Part shown: positions 42,076 through 53,569 of the stretch, piece after piece
How positions within the stretch are numbered: the first letter of the stretch is position 1
Layout of the letters: the number at the start of each line of letters is the position of its first letter
NCBI GenBank assembly: GCA_047967505.1
Contig: CM106538.1
From: Dipteris shenzhenensis
Taxonomy: Eukaryota > Polypodiophyta > Polypodiopsida > Gleicheniales
Direction: 5' to 3' (one strand)
Length of the DNA: 64,000 nucleotides
The notes under the pieces: generated by a model
Seen by the model: the letters and a program-made list of their open reading frames with translations, nothing else
What the model was told of the DNA's origin: nothing
Databases searched by the model: none
Position numbers and translations under genes: made by a program

Positions 42076-43149
42076 TAAAATTTAGTTCTCGTTATCATTG
42101 TAGCATTGCAATTCAAGTGCTTACATAATGATTATTGTTTGGATTAGATAATTGTTTTCACTTTTTCTTTTATATGTATGGTTAGTTCTTGTCGTCATAG
42201 CATAGCCACTGGAGTGCTTACGTAATGATTGTTGTGGATTATATCATTACTTCCACTTTCCTCATAAGTGACATGTTCCTTTCTTATATATGTGACTATA
42301 TTCGTCGTACCATAACTTTTGTATGAGATCATGTCATCCTACCTCATGGTTGTCATAGCTTTGGTGGATAAGAGGGGAGGCATATCATGTCTATGTAAGG
42401 GGCCTTAAAGACTCCCTATTCCCACTTTAGCCTTCTAAAAAAAATCACGTAAAATGATGGTTTGCATGTATGACGTAGACAATGAATACTTCCAATGAGA
42501 ATTTAACCTAATTCCAAGAGTTGATAGCATAACTTCTCTCGCTTATGTATTTGTAAGATAAAACACTCATATCTTTAGAGTTAACTATTTGAAGCCATGC
42601 ATGGCATGTCTTTAAGGCCAAAACAGCTAATTGAAGTGAAAGGTGAATTTTCTAAGACTCACTTTCCTAGAAAAGGACCAAAAGTAGGATGATGACGAAG
42701 AGATACAAGGGTGCTAGATACAAGGGACCGGGGGACGTGACAATCAAGCTGTGTGATCAAGATATGCACATGCCCCCCTTGCGTCTCTTTTTGTCGTACT
42801 CCAGCCACCATGTTCGCGAATTGCGGTTCCGTTCACTTTTTTTGTATGTCGAGAGTCGGTGGCCGCAAGCTTGCAAAGTCTGTCACCTGTGTGAGTAGAA
42901 GATCAAGAGGTCGCTCGTTCCACGGCTTTTCGTGGCGTGGCACTGATAGGAACGGAATGTGACATTCCGACGAGACCCGTATGCGACTATGCGTCTGGGA
43001 GTGGTTGAAAGGCATGCAACCAAAATTCGAGTAGCTGATATTGCGTTGCTGGCGAGCATGGGTATCGTAGTAGAAGTGGCTTTTTAGTTAACGTGCAGGT
43101 GAGCAATTATTTATGCAACCCGATGGACAGGGCTGAGGTTTGCATCACG
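42076..43149. other. No gene identified
   Basis: A direct repeat is visible (TTAGTTCTCGTTATCATTGT / TTAGTTCTTGTCGTCATAGC, near 42082 and 42182, then CTTACATAATGATTGTT / CTTACGTAATGATTGTT), period about 100. Around 42690-43080 the base composition rises in GC and short open frames appear, none recognised. Confidence 0.4.
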
Positions 43150-43505
43150 ACCGAATGGCTTTGAAGTCTCCGGCTGTGAGAGACAGATTTCACAAAAAGT
43201 GCGCCACCTCCGCCGAGCTGCGTACGTCTAGCGTCCACAATCCAGACTAAAATTTCACTTTGGTTTGGGGAATTTCACTGGGAAAGCTTGCTGGATGTCA
43301 CGTCTGTGCATGGTTATACTCTTGTCTGTCTGAAGTACTTCTTGATTGGTTTCAACTTTCAGCGTCCTAGCTGCAGTACGCAACCACGGGATTACAAAGA
43401 CGTCTCTGCACCTTGTTCATGATTCTTGAATCGTCGCTCCACTTTGGCTACCAAGCTTTATTGTGACAACTAAAAAGTCTAAAATTAGAACTCATTCCTA
43501 AATTA
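43150..43505 (+). repeat. Dispersed repeat, copy 2
   Basis: Partner of 28650-29025, same orientation; richer in GC than copy 1. Confidence 0.8.
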
Positions 43506-44900
43506 CAACCCATTGTTCTAGAACTAGTTTAATGGCCAAAACCTGCCTACGATGCCAGAAATGCGGGTTTGGTTGAACCAACCCACTAGAACCGGGGAGA
43601 GTCATTAATGCATCCTGTGGACCAGTTGATGACCTGCATTATTGCAAAGCAAATTTTGTTGGCTTGGCACAGGCTTTGGTTGTTGGAGAAGCATTGAAGA
43701 CAATGGTCAGAGCCAAATGGCAATCTCCTATTGGTTGGATACGAAATGGAGCACAATTGTTCCAATTTGCTACCTCGGTGCCAATTCGAGCATTATTGGC
43801 ACTCCATCCTTGCGTCGAAATTCGAGCCAGCTCCATGAGTGGTGCATTATTTCCCTCATTTGCATTATCTCTTATTCCTAGAAATTTGAAGTATACATAT
43901 TGACACCATGGCACACTGGCACGATGTTGAAAAAATGAAAATTTCTATCAATTGGTTGTGGGGAAAAGAAGAGGGGTAAAAAAGAAGGTGTGGCATCCTT
44001 CACACTAACCTTAGGTTGAAGCATTTTTCTTTGATGTTAATATATTATTGACAATTCTCTTTTGTTTACACCCATTGACATATGAGGTGCACTCTTGAAA
44101 CCTAGTTCTCTTGATGATAGATTAAAATGGACATCTTGCTAGCCAGAGCTTTTAGCTAGAGCTTTAACTTTCAAAACAAAGTACTTCTGTGATCTTTCAA
44201 AAATTAGCAAAAGAAACCCAATTACTATTGCATGTAATGTGAATAACATTGCTACAAATTAGAATATTAATTTTTAAATATAAAAAATTGGAACTTTTTG
44301 TGTTGATTTCAAAAAGATGGTCATAGAGGATGACCATTGTTTAAATATATATATAAAAGAAAGTTTTTAAATGAATTTGAATATCTACTCTTGGAAAGCT
44401 AAAATATATAGTATAAAAAATGTCATTTTTTAAATTAAAATTATTTTCAATGACTTTTATCATTCTTCTCCTTTCCACCTAGCTAGAAAATGGTACTCAC
44501 GGAACTTGAAGGTGGATGCTAAGAAGAACTCTCATAGCATCCAAGCCAAAAATATAATACGAACACAAAACGAATCTCATCTCTCGGCTTTCCATATTGA
44601 TGTATACCTACTTGCTTGATCTTTTAAATATTATTTCAACTTGGACACTTAAAGATGAAAAGCTAGTTCTTTGCTAAACTATCATAGCTTTTGAGTTATC
44701 TTAGTTTATTGCTTGTGTGTGACAAATATGAATTTAATTTAAGAACTACATCGTCTCTACTCACCATTCTACATATATTACTTTCTCCATTCAGACCTAG
44801 AATCTGCCTCCTATCATCTCAACATTTACTTAGGCCGTATATAGCCCTCTCACCCTAACCTACTACAACTCCAACTCTTTGAGATTCAAAGCATAATAAT
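43506..44900. other. No gene identified
   Basis: Overlapping open frames at 43639-43914 on both strands have no recognised domain. 44200-44470 is very AT-rich. Confidence 0.4.
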
Positions 44901-45620
44901 TAGCAAGTGTCAAAATCTTATGGTCACCATGAGAGCTTTGTCATCACTTGGGTCTTCAAAAAATTTGTTGAAGGGAAGTTTGCAACTGAAGTACCTCAAT
45001 GTCCCACCATGTGTAATCCCCTCACCTTAAAAAATTGTCCCAAATGACTAATTAGAGCCAAAGAAACCTTGTAGATTCTAACATTTTCAAAAGCATCATG
45101 CACTTCACCTTTAAAAAGTTTGAGTGGTGCTGATTAAAGAACTAAATAAGGCTCATGAATCCTCTAGGAATCAATCTTAAGCCAAGAATCAAAGGGAGAC
45201 AAGTTGTATGTTAGAATTTCATGCCACCACTAGTTAAAGCAAGAAAGTCTAATGTCTTTATCCTACAAAAAATGATTTCTTGAAGGTGACAAAAGATGAG
45301 GCCATTTTGAATGACAATAAAATAGCTTACATGATGGCAGGCCCATCCACAATACATCCTACAACAATAGGCTAGCTCTAATGTGAGCCAGAATATACTT
45401 TGCTAAAGGTGTATTTGTCCTATGATGATATAACTCCCAAGGAGACTTTGGTCCAAGGATAAGAGAAAAATGTGATATACTCTACCAAGATATGATAAAC
45501 AAACCTTCAGCACAATGCAATAGTTCTTACAATATTTGGTAGCGAAAGCATGGCCATCCTTCTCTCTTATGATCTAAATGCCATACCTACAATTATCATT
45601 TTCCAAACCCTTTTTGATTT
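44901..45620 (-). pseudogene. Possible old retroelement or transposon remnant
   Basis: Minus-strand readings such as AYCCRMYCGWACHHVSYF and SGGMKFXHTTCLPLILGL resemble, in style only, the 3' domain of plant LINEs. There are too many stops to be sure. I list it as a hint. Confidence 0.15.
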
Positions 45621-46774
45621 TGTAAATTGAGCCCTTCTTTCATCGATTTTGAGTCTTGATGTATCATTAATTTGTGTTGTCTAACATGCCATGGTGAAAA
45701 TATTTAGAAAAATCATTAACAAGACACTCCAAAAGCTATTTACATAAATTGAAAGGTTGAGTAGTTTGTCAACATTGTAAAAATGCCTAAAATCTTGGTA
45801 AAATATGGTTTGACATATTGTTAACTTATTCCAATTGAAGGTTCCTTGGCAAAGTATATCACTGCTCATTTCCTTTTGGAGGTGAAAACCTCAATCTTTC
45901 CAATCCTATCTCAAAGATTAGATTAGGATGGGAGATAATCCAATCTTGGGATCAAATTGGAGTGCCAAATTGAGATGTACTTGAAAATTTAAGCTCTTCT
46001 CTTATGGAGTTTATCTTGCTACCCAATGTAGGTTTATTGGTGACTCTACAGCTTATCCAAGACCTACAAAGGCACCTCATGGTACCTCAAAACTAGAGCT
46101 GGCATAAGATTATAAAGGTGCTACTTTTTCATGATTTGGGTTAGGCCACCTCAAAACTATACTTCCAATTGATCCCAAGGATCTAATTAGGCTATAAAGT
46201 AAGGTAAAGTCTATATTTAAACCTTTTTAATTGTACACCCTGATTTGATCCCGAGGATTGTGACTTGGAGTGTAAGAGTGAGGTTTATCTTAATTGTCTT
46301 AGATGATATATATCACAAGCCTTTCTCTCTCTATCACAAACAACACAATCCATCAATAGACGTGCATACAAACGTGTTTCTTGAATTAAAAAAAAAGGTA
46401 ATGGGCGCATCTATTGATACATCTACAGACCCGTGTCTATAGGTGCATCTATATAATAGATAGATGAGCCTATAGATACGCTATTTGACGCTTTGTAGGA
46501 AAAAAAAAAAGACAAACACGCTGCAGACTTTAAAAAAAAAAAAATTTTGTGTGGTTGAACAAAATGATGTGTATGCTATGTGGTTGCAGGAATCCCATTT
46601 CTATAGTGTGCAATTCAATTCTTACATGCAGCCGCATTTTAATTTGCACGATTCCATGCTTGTCTATAGCCGATGATTACAATTCTGAATAAAACATTAC
46701 AACTCCAAAACATTAAGTTCACAAGGCATTCATTGATAGAACATTGCACAAGAAATTAAATGCCAAAAAAGTGA
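45621..46774. other. No gene seen
   Basis: AT-rich. A cluster of GCATCTAT / ATAGATAGATG / TATAGATAC motifs at 46405-46490 is a degenerate simple repeat. Confidence 0.45.
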
Positions 46775-46927
46775 GAGGAGTGTATATTAATTCATAGTCC
46801 AAAAAGTGCTTGTATATATACATATAGCACGAAGCCAAGCCACCTATGGCTTCAAGTATAAAAAATAAGAGGAGTGTATATACCAGAGAGGCACGAAGCC
46901 AAGCCAATGGCTTCAAGTACAAAAAAG
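46775..46927. repeat. Imperfect tandem duplication
   Basis: GAGAGGAGTGTATAT and GCACGAAGCCAAGCCA...ATGGCTTCAAGTA occur twice (about 46779-46862 and 46868-46922); the first copy carries an extra ~40 bp. Confidence 0.8.
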
Positions 46928-46959
46928 AGTAGCTAGTACTAATTCTAGCACTACTTCTA

Positions 46960-47900
46960 TGACTAATCTAAGTCATCTGCATCCTCACTCCCTTCTTCAT
47001 CACCTTCTTCCTCCTCATTATCCTCACCTTCTTCCTCCTAAATATCCCCAGGGGCCTGTAAATGAGGGACCAAATTTTTATTTACAATTATATTGACATT
47101 ATTTAAGTACTTTTAAATACCTGGGGGGGGTGCTCCAGTAGCTCGGATATACTACTCCTTAGTAATCAACCCCTCATCATAGAAGTGCCTCCATGTATGT
47201 CGTCTGCAATGTCCACGATAGTAGGCTGTCTCGACAGGAGTAGGGTATCTGCCCATGATATCAAGCTACAAGATGGCACAATATGTGGAGGGGTCGGCAC
47301 AAAGAGACAACCTCCTAATAAACCACATAAAGATAATATAATTTGAGATCAATACTTATAAATTGGGCCTCCCATGATGTAATACTCCCTACTCGAAAAT
47401 GCATGTTCCCATATTGCTCCATCTGGATCCTTCGTGCCTCCACATGCTGCAGATTGGGGTCCACCTTTATTGCCTTCATCACTTTCTTCCACTCATGCTT
47501 ATGAGCGGTGTGGGGCTAGTCCCTTGGTGGTTGAACTCCCTCTCTCCTGGAAATCTCAGCTAGTGCCTGCCTCTTAAGCAAAGATCTCTTATTGGGGCAA
47601 GGATAATGATAATCTTTGACTTTGCCCATTTCTCTATGAACTCAACATTGGAGGGATTGGGATACCTAGAGTGTATAGAATTGATGGTATCATTAGCTAA
47701 ACTTTTTTTCTACTGTTTGAATGGAATAAAGCAATCTTTGTAGTTGTTAGCAACTACAGAGCGCATGAAGGCCATGATGTCCTTCCCCCATGCATCCATC
47801 AAGATGCCGCCCGTCACAGTGATGTCATAAAAGATTACCATCACCCTCTCACGTCTGCATCATCTGAATCCTCCTCACCCCCACACCCCCAAAGCACTGT
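46960..47900 (-). pseudogene. CACTA ORF2 remnant (copy C)
   Basis: Minus strand: near 47250 IMGRYPTPVETAYYRGHCRR corresponds to MGRLPTDTET of A2. Further blocks WKKVMKAIKVDPNLQHVEAR and RIQMEQYGNMHFR look like plant CACTA ORF2 (PTTA/En-Spm-type) proteins. The end is a long acidic tail (EEEGEDNEEEEGDEEGSEDA) as at the ORF2 end of A1/A2. No termini were found, so this is a fragment of a third, more diverged element. Confidence 0.6.
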
Positions 47901-48240
47901 GCCATGCATCCCACAAAGCTCTCCCTGCCACTACGACTACTGCCCTATCATGACAAGCTAGTAGGATGGGCACTCACCTCTGGAGAAGGGACTTCTTATT
48001 GCACGAGAGTACATTGGTGGCTCTGTGAGGTAGAAGGGCCTCCTGACCATAGGGGAGAAGGGACTCTAAACCATAGGGGAGAAGGGACTCTTGATGATCA
48101 GGGAGAAGGATGGTGGCTCTGCCACTTGTTGGGCTGTCTCGACTCCACAGGAGTAATCTCAACTGGTGTGGGTGTGGGGTGGTTTTTGGAGTTTGTATTG
48201 CCAACTCATGGGGAGTGCTTGTCATGTATGTGTATGGATC
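47901..48240 (-). pseudogene. Pro/Thr/Ser-rich stretch, possibly ORF2 N-terminal part of copy C
   Basis: The minus frame from 48225 is Pro/His/Leu-rich with three imperfect copies of an ~24-bp unit (GGGAGAAGGGACTCT, 48000-48100). It resembles the repetitive Pro-rich N-part of A1 ORF2 in style but not in sequence. Confidence 0.3.
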
Positions 48241-48249
48241 CTGTGGACT

Positions 48250-48364
48250 GGGAGGGTCCCCAAAATGTTATGTAATTACTGTGGTAAGGCATCCCGAGGA
48301 TCAAGCAAGGCTCCTGAAGAACTTCTTGGCCACATGATGAACTGCAAAAAAGAAGAGAAGAAGA
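48250..48364 (+). CDS. BED-type zinc finger exon fragment
   Basis: The + frame reads CNYCGKASRGSSKAPEELLG then HMMNCKKEEKK: C-x2-C, a spacer, H-x4-C, the BED zinc-finger pattern of hAT transposases and domesticated relatives. It stands alone; no hAT dimerisation domain was found downstream. It may be a hAT N-terminus or an exon of a captured gene. Confidence 0.5.
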
Positions 48365-48630
48365 TTTCCATCATACATGCCCTCTTTCCATATGCATATA
48401 TTAAAAGAATTATGCCAATTTTCCAATTTTTATCATGCATGCCCTCTTTCCATATGCATATATAAAAGAGTTATGCCAATTTCCCAATTTCCCTCATGCA
48501 ATCCCATGATTTCCATCATGCATGCCCTCTTTCTTTATCCCTCCCTCATGCTGCAGTCCAATTTCCATCATGCAATCCCTTATTTCCATCATTCATGCAA
48601 TCCCTTATTTCCTCATGAATGCTTAAGGCA
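48365..48630. repeat. Minisatellite of TTTCCATCATGCATGCCC-like units
   Basis: CATGCCCTCTTTCCATATGC occurs twice at a 68-bp spacing, followed by shorter TTTCCATCATGCAATCCC units. Confidence 0.85.
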
Positions 48631-48659
48631 TCGAAAATACGACTTAAACATGCATGCAA

Positions 48660-48845
48660 GGGAAAGGAGAAAGGAGAGATTAATAAAGAGAAGAGAAAGA
48701 GAAGGAAGAATGGAAGGAGAAGGGGGATAAGGAGAAGGAAGAATGGATTAAGGAGAAGGGAGATGGGAAGGGGAAGGGGAAGGGGAAGGAGAAGGAGAAG
48801 GGGAAGGAGAAGGAGAAGCAGAAGTAGAAGTAGAAGCAAAGGTTG
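48660..48845. repeat. Purine tract (AAGGAGAAGGGG)n
   Basis: Purine-only on +, polypyrimidine on the minus strand. It lies upstream of copy C ORF2 in its own direction, just as in A1, A2 and B. Confidence 0.85.
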
Positions 48846-49155
48846 GTGCTGCATGCAGAACTATACTGTCGGAGCATGTGACTTGTAGACGTGGCTACAT
48901 AGTTTATCAAAACTTTTGACGCACTGTTAGATGCACTTCGACAGACAAATCTAAACAAAAAGCTGACAGTGATAGACACCCGACCACAAAAAGAACAAAA
49001 GTACCCAAAAACATTCTTTTTGCATGCGACAAGGACGAATCTGAAGACAACAACTTTCAAAGTGTACAAGAAGCATCATAGATTGAGAGAGAAGACCAAC
49101 TGACAAGAGAATTACCTTGGATAGAGGTATGAAAAGCTTCTTGTCTTTCTTCAAA
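48846..49155. other. No gene seen
   Basis: Between copy C and the A1 terminus. A minus frame rich in Cys/Phe/Ser has no recognised motif. Confidence 0.4.
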
Positions 49156-49270
49156 CACTACAAGGCATAGGCCATTTTCCAACGAAAATAGCGACCTTTT
49201 TTACACAAAAGTTTTTTTTGACAGGTACAAAGGTCGGTATTTATGTTGCTATTAGCATCGAAAAAGAAAT

Positions 49271-49366
49271 GTCGCTATATAAGCGTCGCTATATAGAGAC
49301 TCTAGTAAATGTCACTATATAGTGACACTGGTAAAGCATCGCTATATAGCGACGCTTAATAGAAAC
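49271..49366. repeat. Subterminal TCGCTATATAGCGA palindromes of A1
   Basis: GTCGCTATATAAGCGTCGCTATATAG, GTCACTATATAGTGAC and ATCGCTATATAGCGACGC: at least four copies within 95 bp. Confidence 0.9.
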
Positions 49367-49368
49367 TT

Positions 49369-49437
49369 AAAAAAAACATTAGTGGGGCTAAATAGGGCCA
49401 TAGCAAGTCCTATTTTTGGGCCACTAATGTTTTTTTT
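49369..49437. terminator. Long hairpin at the ORF2 3' end of A1
   Basis: AAAAAAAACATTAGTGG pairs with CCACTAATGTTTTTTTT; between them GGCTAAATAGGGCC... is partly self-complementary. The same structure is at 62265-62340 in A2. It could act in 3' end formation or be an old foldback insertion. Confidence 0.6.
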
Positions 49438-49496
49438 ATAGTAATTACAAATAAATGTTTACAAGCACACGAGCGAGATCAAACTCTCAAACCTTG

Positions 49497-49690
49497 TTTG
49501 TTACAAAATTTCCCTTGTGAAAGGAGTGATACAAAATCACTCAAACGAGCCGAGAGACAGAAGCAGATACATGCCGAAGATATACAACATTTTTTATTAC
49601 AAAATTTCCCTTTCAAAAAGGATGATACAAAATCGCTCAAACGAGCTGACATACAAAAGCATATACATGTCAAAATATATACAAACTACT
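49497..49690. repeat. Duplicated 3' UTR unit of A1
   Basis: ACAAAATTTCCCTT...GATACAAAATC...CTCAAACGAGC occurs twice, about 95 bp apart. The same duplication exists at 62090-62250 in A2, so it predates both. Confidence 0.85.
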
Positions 49691-49702
49691 ACTAATGCTA
49701 CT

Positions 49703-51184
49703 ACTACTACTGCTCATCTGAATCATCATCGCGGTCCTTGTCATCATCGTGGTTGCGTTGGCGTGATCCCTAGCCCTCGTGTGCTATGCCTGATCCCTAG
49801 CCCTCGTCAAAGTTGTGTAAGCCAAATCCCTCGTCATCACCGCTCACCTTCGCTGATGGGACGTTCGAGCTTGTACCCTAAGAGTGAAACCATATTAATT
49901 GGAAATTCGATTGGGACTTAAAGAATAAAACAATTTAAAAAGTGAGATTACAAGTAGGAGTAGACTTATATCGTGCAAGCAGCCACCTGGGCCCAATCGA
50001 ATGTCGCTCCCATGGCCTCCATCTCAATAAACCATGGCTTTGCTCCTATGTAAAACGTGCGTCTCACCTCTTTGTCTATGGGAAGGCGACCCATTGTAGC
50101 TTGTTGTGGGCCCAATTTACGAGAGTTAAATGAAGTCCATGAAATATGTAATAAAACAAATAGAACAATAAATTAAATGAGAAGAAGTGGACTTACCACC
50201 CATGCCACGAACACCAATCGTCTGCCTGCACCAAAGTGCGAAGTACCTATGGAGTCCAGCCATTTGTTTGCAACCCTCCTCTGACTCTCAAACTTTTTGG
50301 GATGGTCCCTGTACTCCTTTAAAAACTTCTAGTCAGCTTTGTTTGCCCAGCCGCCTTCCCCTTTGCGATGGAAGTATGCAAGGTTGACCTATGATGCTTC
50401 AAGACAGAACACATGCGTTCTCGCATGTAATCCTCATTGAACTCCCAATTTGGGGGATTAGGGTATTGTATTTTCAATTCATCGATGACTGCCTTCTTCT
50501 TTTTATCATCCTAGTACCGCCAGTCAGCTATGTTGCTCTTGAAGTGGTGGCTCATCAACCGCATCATCTGAGCCCTTTTTATTTTCTATTATCTCTCCAG
50601 CCCAAGTGATTTCATAGTACAGGTCCTCGGCAAGAAAGGAGGAGTCATGGGAGTGGTAGAGCTAGAGTGAGGGGTGTTACTGAGCACTTATGGAGCGAGG
50701 AGTAGCAGAGGGAGTGGGAGAGGGCAAGGGACTTGTGGGTCTCATGACCAAGTGGAGATGTGTAGGGATGTGAGTGTGCTGACTCATCTACATCTCCCGA
50801 GTCAGCACAACAGCCTCGACCCTTCCTACTCTTCCTTCCCTTTCGATGGGTATGCCTAGGTGATGACCCCTTGGTCGAAGGGGCTAGAGGGGATGGCAGT
50901 CTAGCCGTTGGTGTAGGAGAGGGAAGAGTTGAGGTCCTTTGGGGTAGTAGAGAGAAGAATCTTGCTGCCTCCGCATCTGTCATCTATGCGACAAACTCGT
51001 CAGGACCCCTGGTGAAGCCATGGGCTACTAGCAAAGGAGTTCCCTGAGGGGTAGTCGTAGTGCTAGGCCCCTGAGGAGTCAGGCCAATTGCAGGGGTAGG
51101 CCCTTGAGGAGTCATCTGAGTGGAATTAAAGTCCTCTGGAGAGTAGAGGGTTTTTGTACTCATCGGACGTGCGACGTGATCCAA
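49703..51184 (-). pseudogene. A1 ORF2 protein, decayed
   Basis: N-part LYSPEDFNSTQMTPQGPTPA...VAHGF...DEFVA, then TAG, then MTDAEAARFFSLLPQRTSTL, KGRKSRKGRGCCADSGDVDE, and after frame breaks RLMSHHFKSNIA and HRSTLHTSIAKGK. It ends after MGRLPIDKEV...KPWFIEMEAMGATFDWA with an acidic tail. ORF2 products of CACTA elements are thought to bind the subterminal repeats. The expected ATG after the acceptor (ACATTAG context) is ATT here, and the first codons are out of frame compared with A2. Confidence 0.75.
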
Positions 51185-52074
51185 TGTCTAATTTGGGGGG
51201 ATTGGACAAACGTAGACACAAACACAAAAACAAAAACAAATACAAGAGTGTGTAAGAAGCGAAAAGACAATTAATTACTTAAGACAATTATGAAATTCAA
51301 ACTCAAGAAATTATGAAAAGATAATTAATCACTTGTGAAAATTATGAAATGACATCAATTATGAAATGACATCAATTATGAAAGGACAATTATTTACTTA
51401 AGACAATTATGAAAAGCCAGTTTTAAAATATTTATGAAAGACAAGTGGAATCCAAGAAGGTTTTCATATATAAAAAATATCGCCAAAAATACTATTGTTA
51501 AACAAGAGTTCTCATGTACAAAAAGAGAGCGCAAAATATGTCTCCAAAAGTATGCTTAAGCAAAATTTGTCTCCAAAGAGACATTCTCCAAAAATGCCAA
51601 AATAGTGGAGGAGGTCTACTGCTCTGCATTACTGTTCGAGGTACTTTCCTCCTCCGAGCCGCTAGGCGAGTCACTGGGGACCTCATCCTCCACTTCTTCT
51701 AATATGCAGTCATGCTCTTTAGGGATTATGTATAGGCAATCCACGAAGGCCTCCACACAACCCATTATGTCCTTTATACAATCATCTTTGGTGCTCTAGT
51801 GGTCGTGCAGTCTCTCCAAAACCTACGGAGATCCCGTAGGTTATGTAGTGCATTCCTCAGTCACCTTTTCTCCACTACCCTTCAGCTTGAACCCCACCCG
51901 CATGCATGCACTTGGATGTTGTACTTCACCCAGTCGATATCTTGCGCAATATTCTCTTTTACATGAGCTACTATGTTTATAATCCATGCAACATGGGGAA
52001 CCAGGTTGGGGTTTTGGGAGGACAGTCGTGGGTGAGGGCGTGGTTGTTCCATTTAGAATTTGTTTGAAAAATAA
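51185..52074 (-). other. A1 region between ORF2 start and purine tract
   Basis: The T-rich intron end (TTTTTGTTTTTGTGTTTGTG on the minus strand) and acceptor ...AAATTAG precede ORF2 at 51186. 51290-51420 has three copies of GACAATTATGAAA / CATCAATTATGAAA. 51480-51960 has frames without recognised domain and may be inserted DNA within the intron. Confidence 0.45.
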
Positions 52075-52345
52075 AAGAATGAAATACAGCTAAGGAGCAA
52101 AAGAAAAAAGAACCGAATAGGGCTAAGGAGAAAAGAGAGAAATGAGAGGGGGAAATAAGAAAAGAGAGGGAAAAAGAGAGAGGGGAAAAGAGAGGTAATG
52201 CATATGCGCATGAAAAGAGTGAAAAATAGATGAAAGAGAGGGGAAAAGAAGAGAAGGGCACGATTGAAAGAGAGGAAGAGAGGGAAAAAGAGACAGGGGA
52301 AAAGAGAGGAATGCATATGCGTATGTATGGGTACAGCATTGCACA
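52075..52345. repeat. Polypyrimidine (minus strand) tract of A1 with ATGCATATGCGCATG modules
   Basis: AAAGAGAGGGGAAAAGAGAGG-type purine repeats on +. Two modules AATGCATATGCGCATG / AATGCATATGCGTATG (52195, 52310) parallel the GCATGAGCATATG palindromes of A2. Confidence 0.85.
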
Positions 52346-52440
52346 ATGTCTCAATGACCATGATTGGAAACCCTAAAAATTTGGACGGTCCTTAATGCCA
52401 TGTGTGGCACCCTAAAAATCAGTGCATGGTATGGGTGAGG
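52345..52440 (+). repeat. ~95-bp dispersed repeat, copy 2
   Basis: Partner of 41980-42075. Confidence 0.8.
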
Positions 52441-53233
52441 TACTATGCAGTGTGCTCCATACCACACAGTGTGATGCTACACCATACAGTATAAGAAGGG
52501 ATATACTGTACGGTAACCGATCAAATTGCATGGTATATTCCCGATCGACATGTTAGCCTTGACTGATGGAAAAAAATACATTTTTTTACATGTAGGGCAT
52601 CAAGATACATGTTTTAATAAAAAATTACGTATTGTATTTTAAAAAATATACTTTTTAAATCCTTATTTTTAGGGTATTAAGATTGTGAGGGAGCTCAAGA
52701 AATCGGAATCCATTCTTGCTTAGAGTATCAAGATTGAAATAATTCACAAGATTTCTTCCATTTTTCTAACCCAAAGAGTAGTAATTGGCTCACCATCATA
52801 GTTAAGATGCTTATTTGAGTACATTATGGCACAAGAGGTATGGTCATAAAAATTTTAAAAGTCTTGTATCCCTCAAGAAGTTAAACATGGTATAGTGGAT
52901 TGTACAAATCCTGTACGAATGTACTTTCAAAAAGATGTATATGATCCTTTTTGTATGAGACACAAAAAACCCTTTTTAAATCTTTATCCTTAATCAAAGA
53001 TATCCTTAAAATTGTGCATTTTGACCTATAGGGTTCAGTTCGACATCCACATAGTCTCTTGGCAAGACATTGTAATTTATCACCCTCATAGATGACCAAA
53101 TCCAAAGAGTTCGATCTAATTTTTAAAAGAGAAGTTTGATTTACTCAACATCTTTAAAGATTTCTAGGCATTATGATATGAAACATCAATTCACATGTAG
53201 ATAAAATCCAAGAGTAGAATGGATTATCTGAGG
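52441..53233. other. AT-rich DNA, no gene seen
   Basis: Contains ACAGTGTGATGCTACACCATACAGT and related CATACAGTAT short repeats (52455-52520), otherwise nothing recognisable. Confidence 0.45.
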
Positions 53234-53460
53234 CCAGGGGGTTCACCAAGAAATGTGCAAGTAAACAATGTGGGTTCAAATGGAGGGTTTTTTAATTAGG
53301 TAAATTTACAACAATTTATTTACATATAATTTAATTGAACTTTGAGAAAATTTTGTAAGTTTGTATAGAAAAACAGGTATTTTTATCAAAGCAAAATTCA
53401 CAAGGAGTTTTTAAAATACCCCTTGAATGCATGTCGTTTCTTAATAGTGCACACCCTAGG
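53234..53460. mobile_element. Diverged copy of the hAT-type MITE
   Basis: Starts CCAGGGGGTTCACC, ends GTGCACACCCTAGG, and shares interior words with 36517-36762 (GTAAATTT, TTTGTATAGAAAAA, AGGTATTTTTA / GGGTACTTTTA). About the same length. Flanks CTGAG / CTAAG may be the remains of a target duplication. Confidence 0.6.
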
Positions 53461-53569
53461 TGTCTAAGCATATGATCATACTTGATTCAAGCATGTAAAT
53501 GCTTTATGAGAATAATATTCCAAGATAGTATTAGGCCAAAACATATGACATAGATATGTACTTAATGAA

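Larger units (their letters stand above)
49156..52345 (-). mobile_element. CACTA copy A1, one end plus ORF2, transposase side missing
   Basis: The terminus CACTACAAGGCATAGGCC at 49156 is identical for 18 bp to the inverted right end of A2 (62569), and similarity continues through the first ~120 bp. Then come palindromes, a hairpin, duplicated 3' UTR, ORF2 on the minus strand and a short polypyrimidine intron (to about 52340). The rest, including the transposase gene and other terminus, is absent. The 3-bp flank is AAA. Confidence 0.85.

Noticed and set aside
43639-43914. 91-codon ORF on the minus strand, 79-codon ORFs on +
   Set aside because: Mutually overlapping frames without motif or codon preference that I can judge; left as anonymous DNA.
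52053-52361. Phe/Ser/Leu-rich ORFs on the minus strand
   Set aside because: Translation of the A1 polypyrimidine tract.
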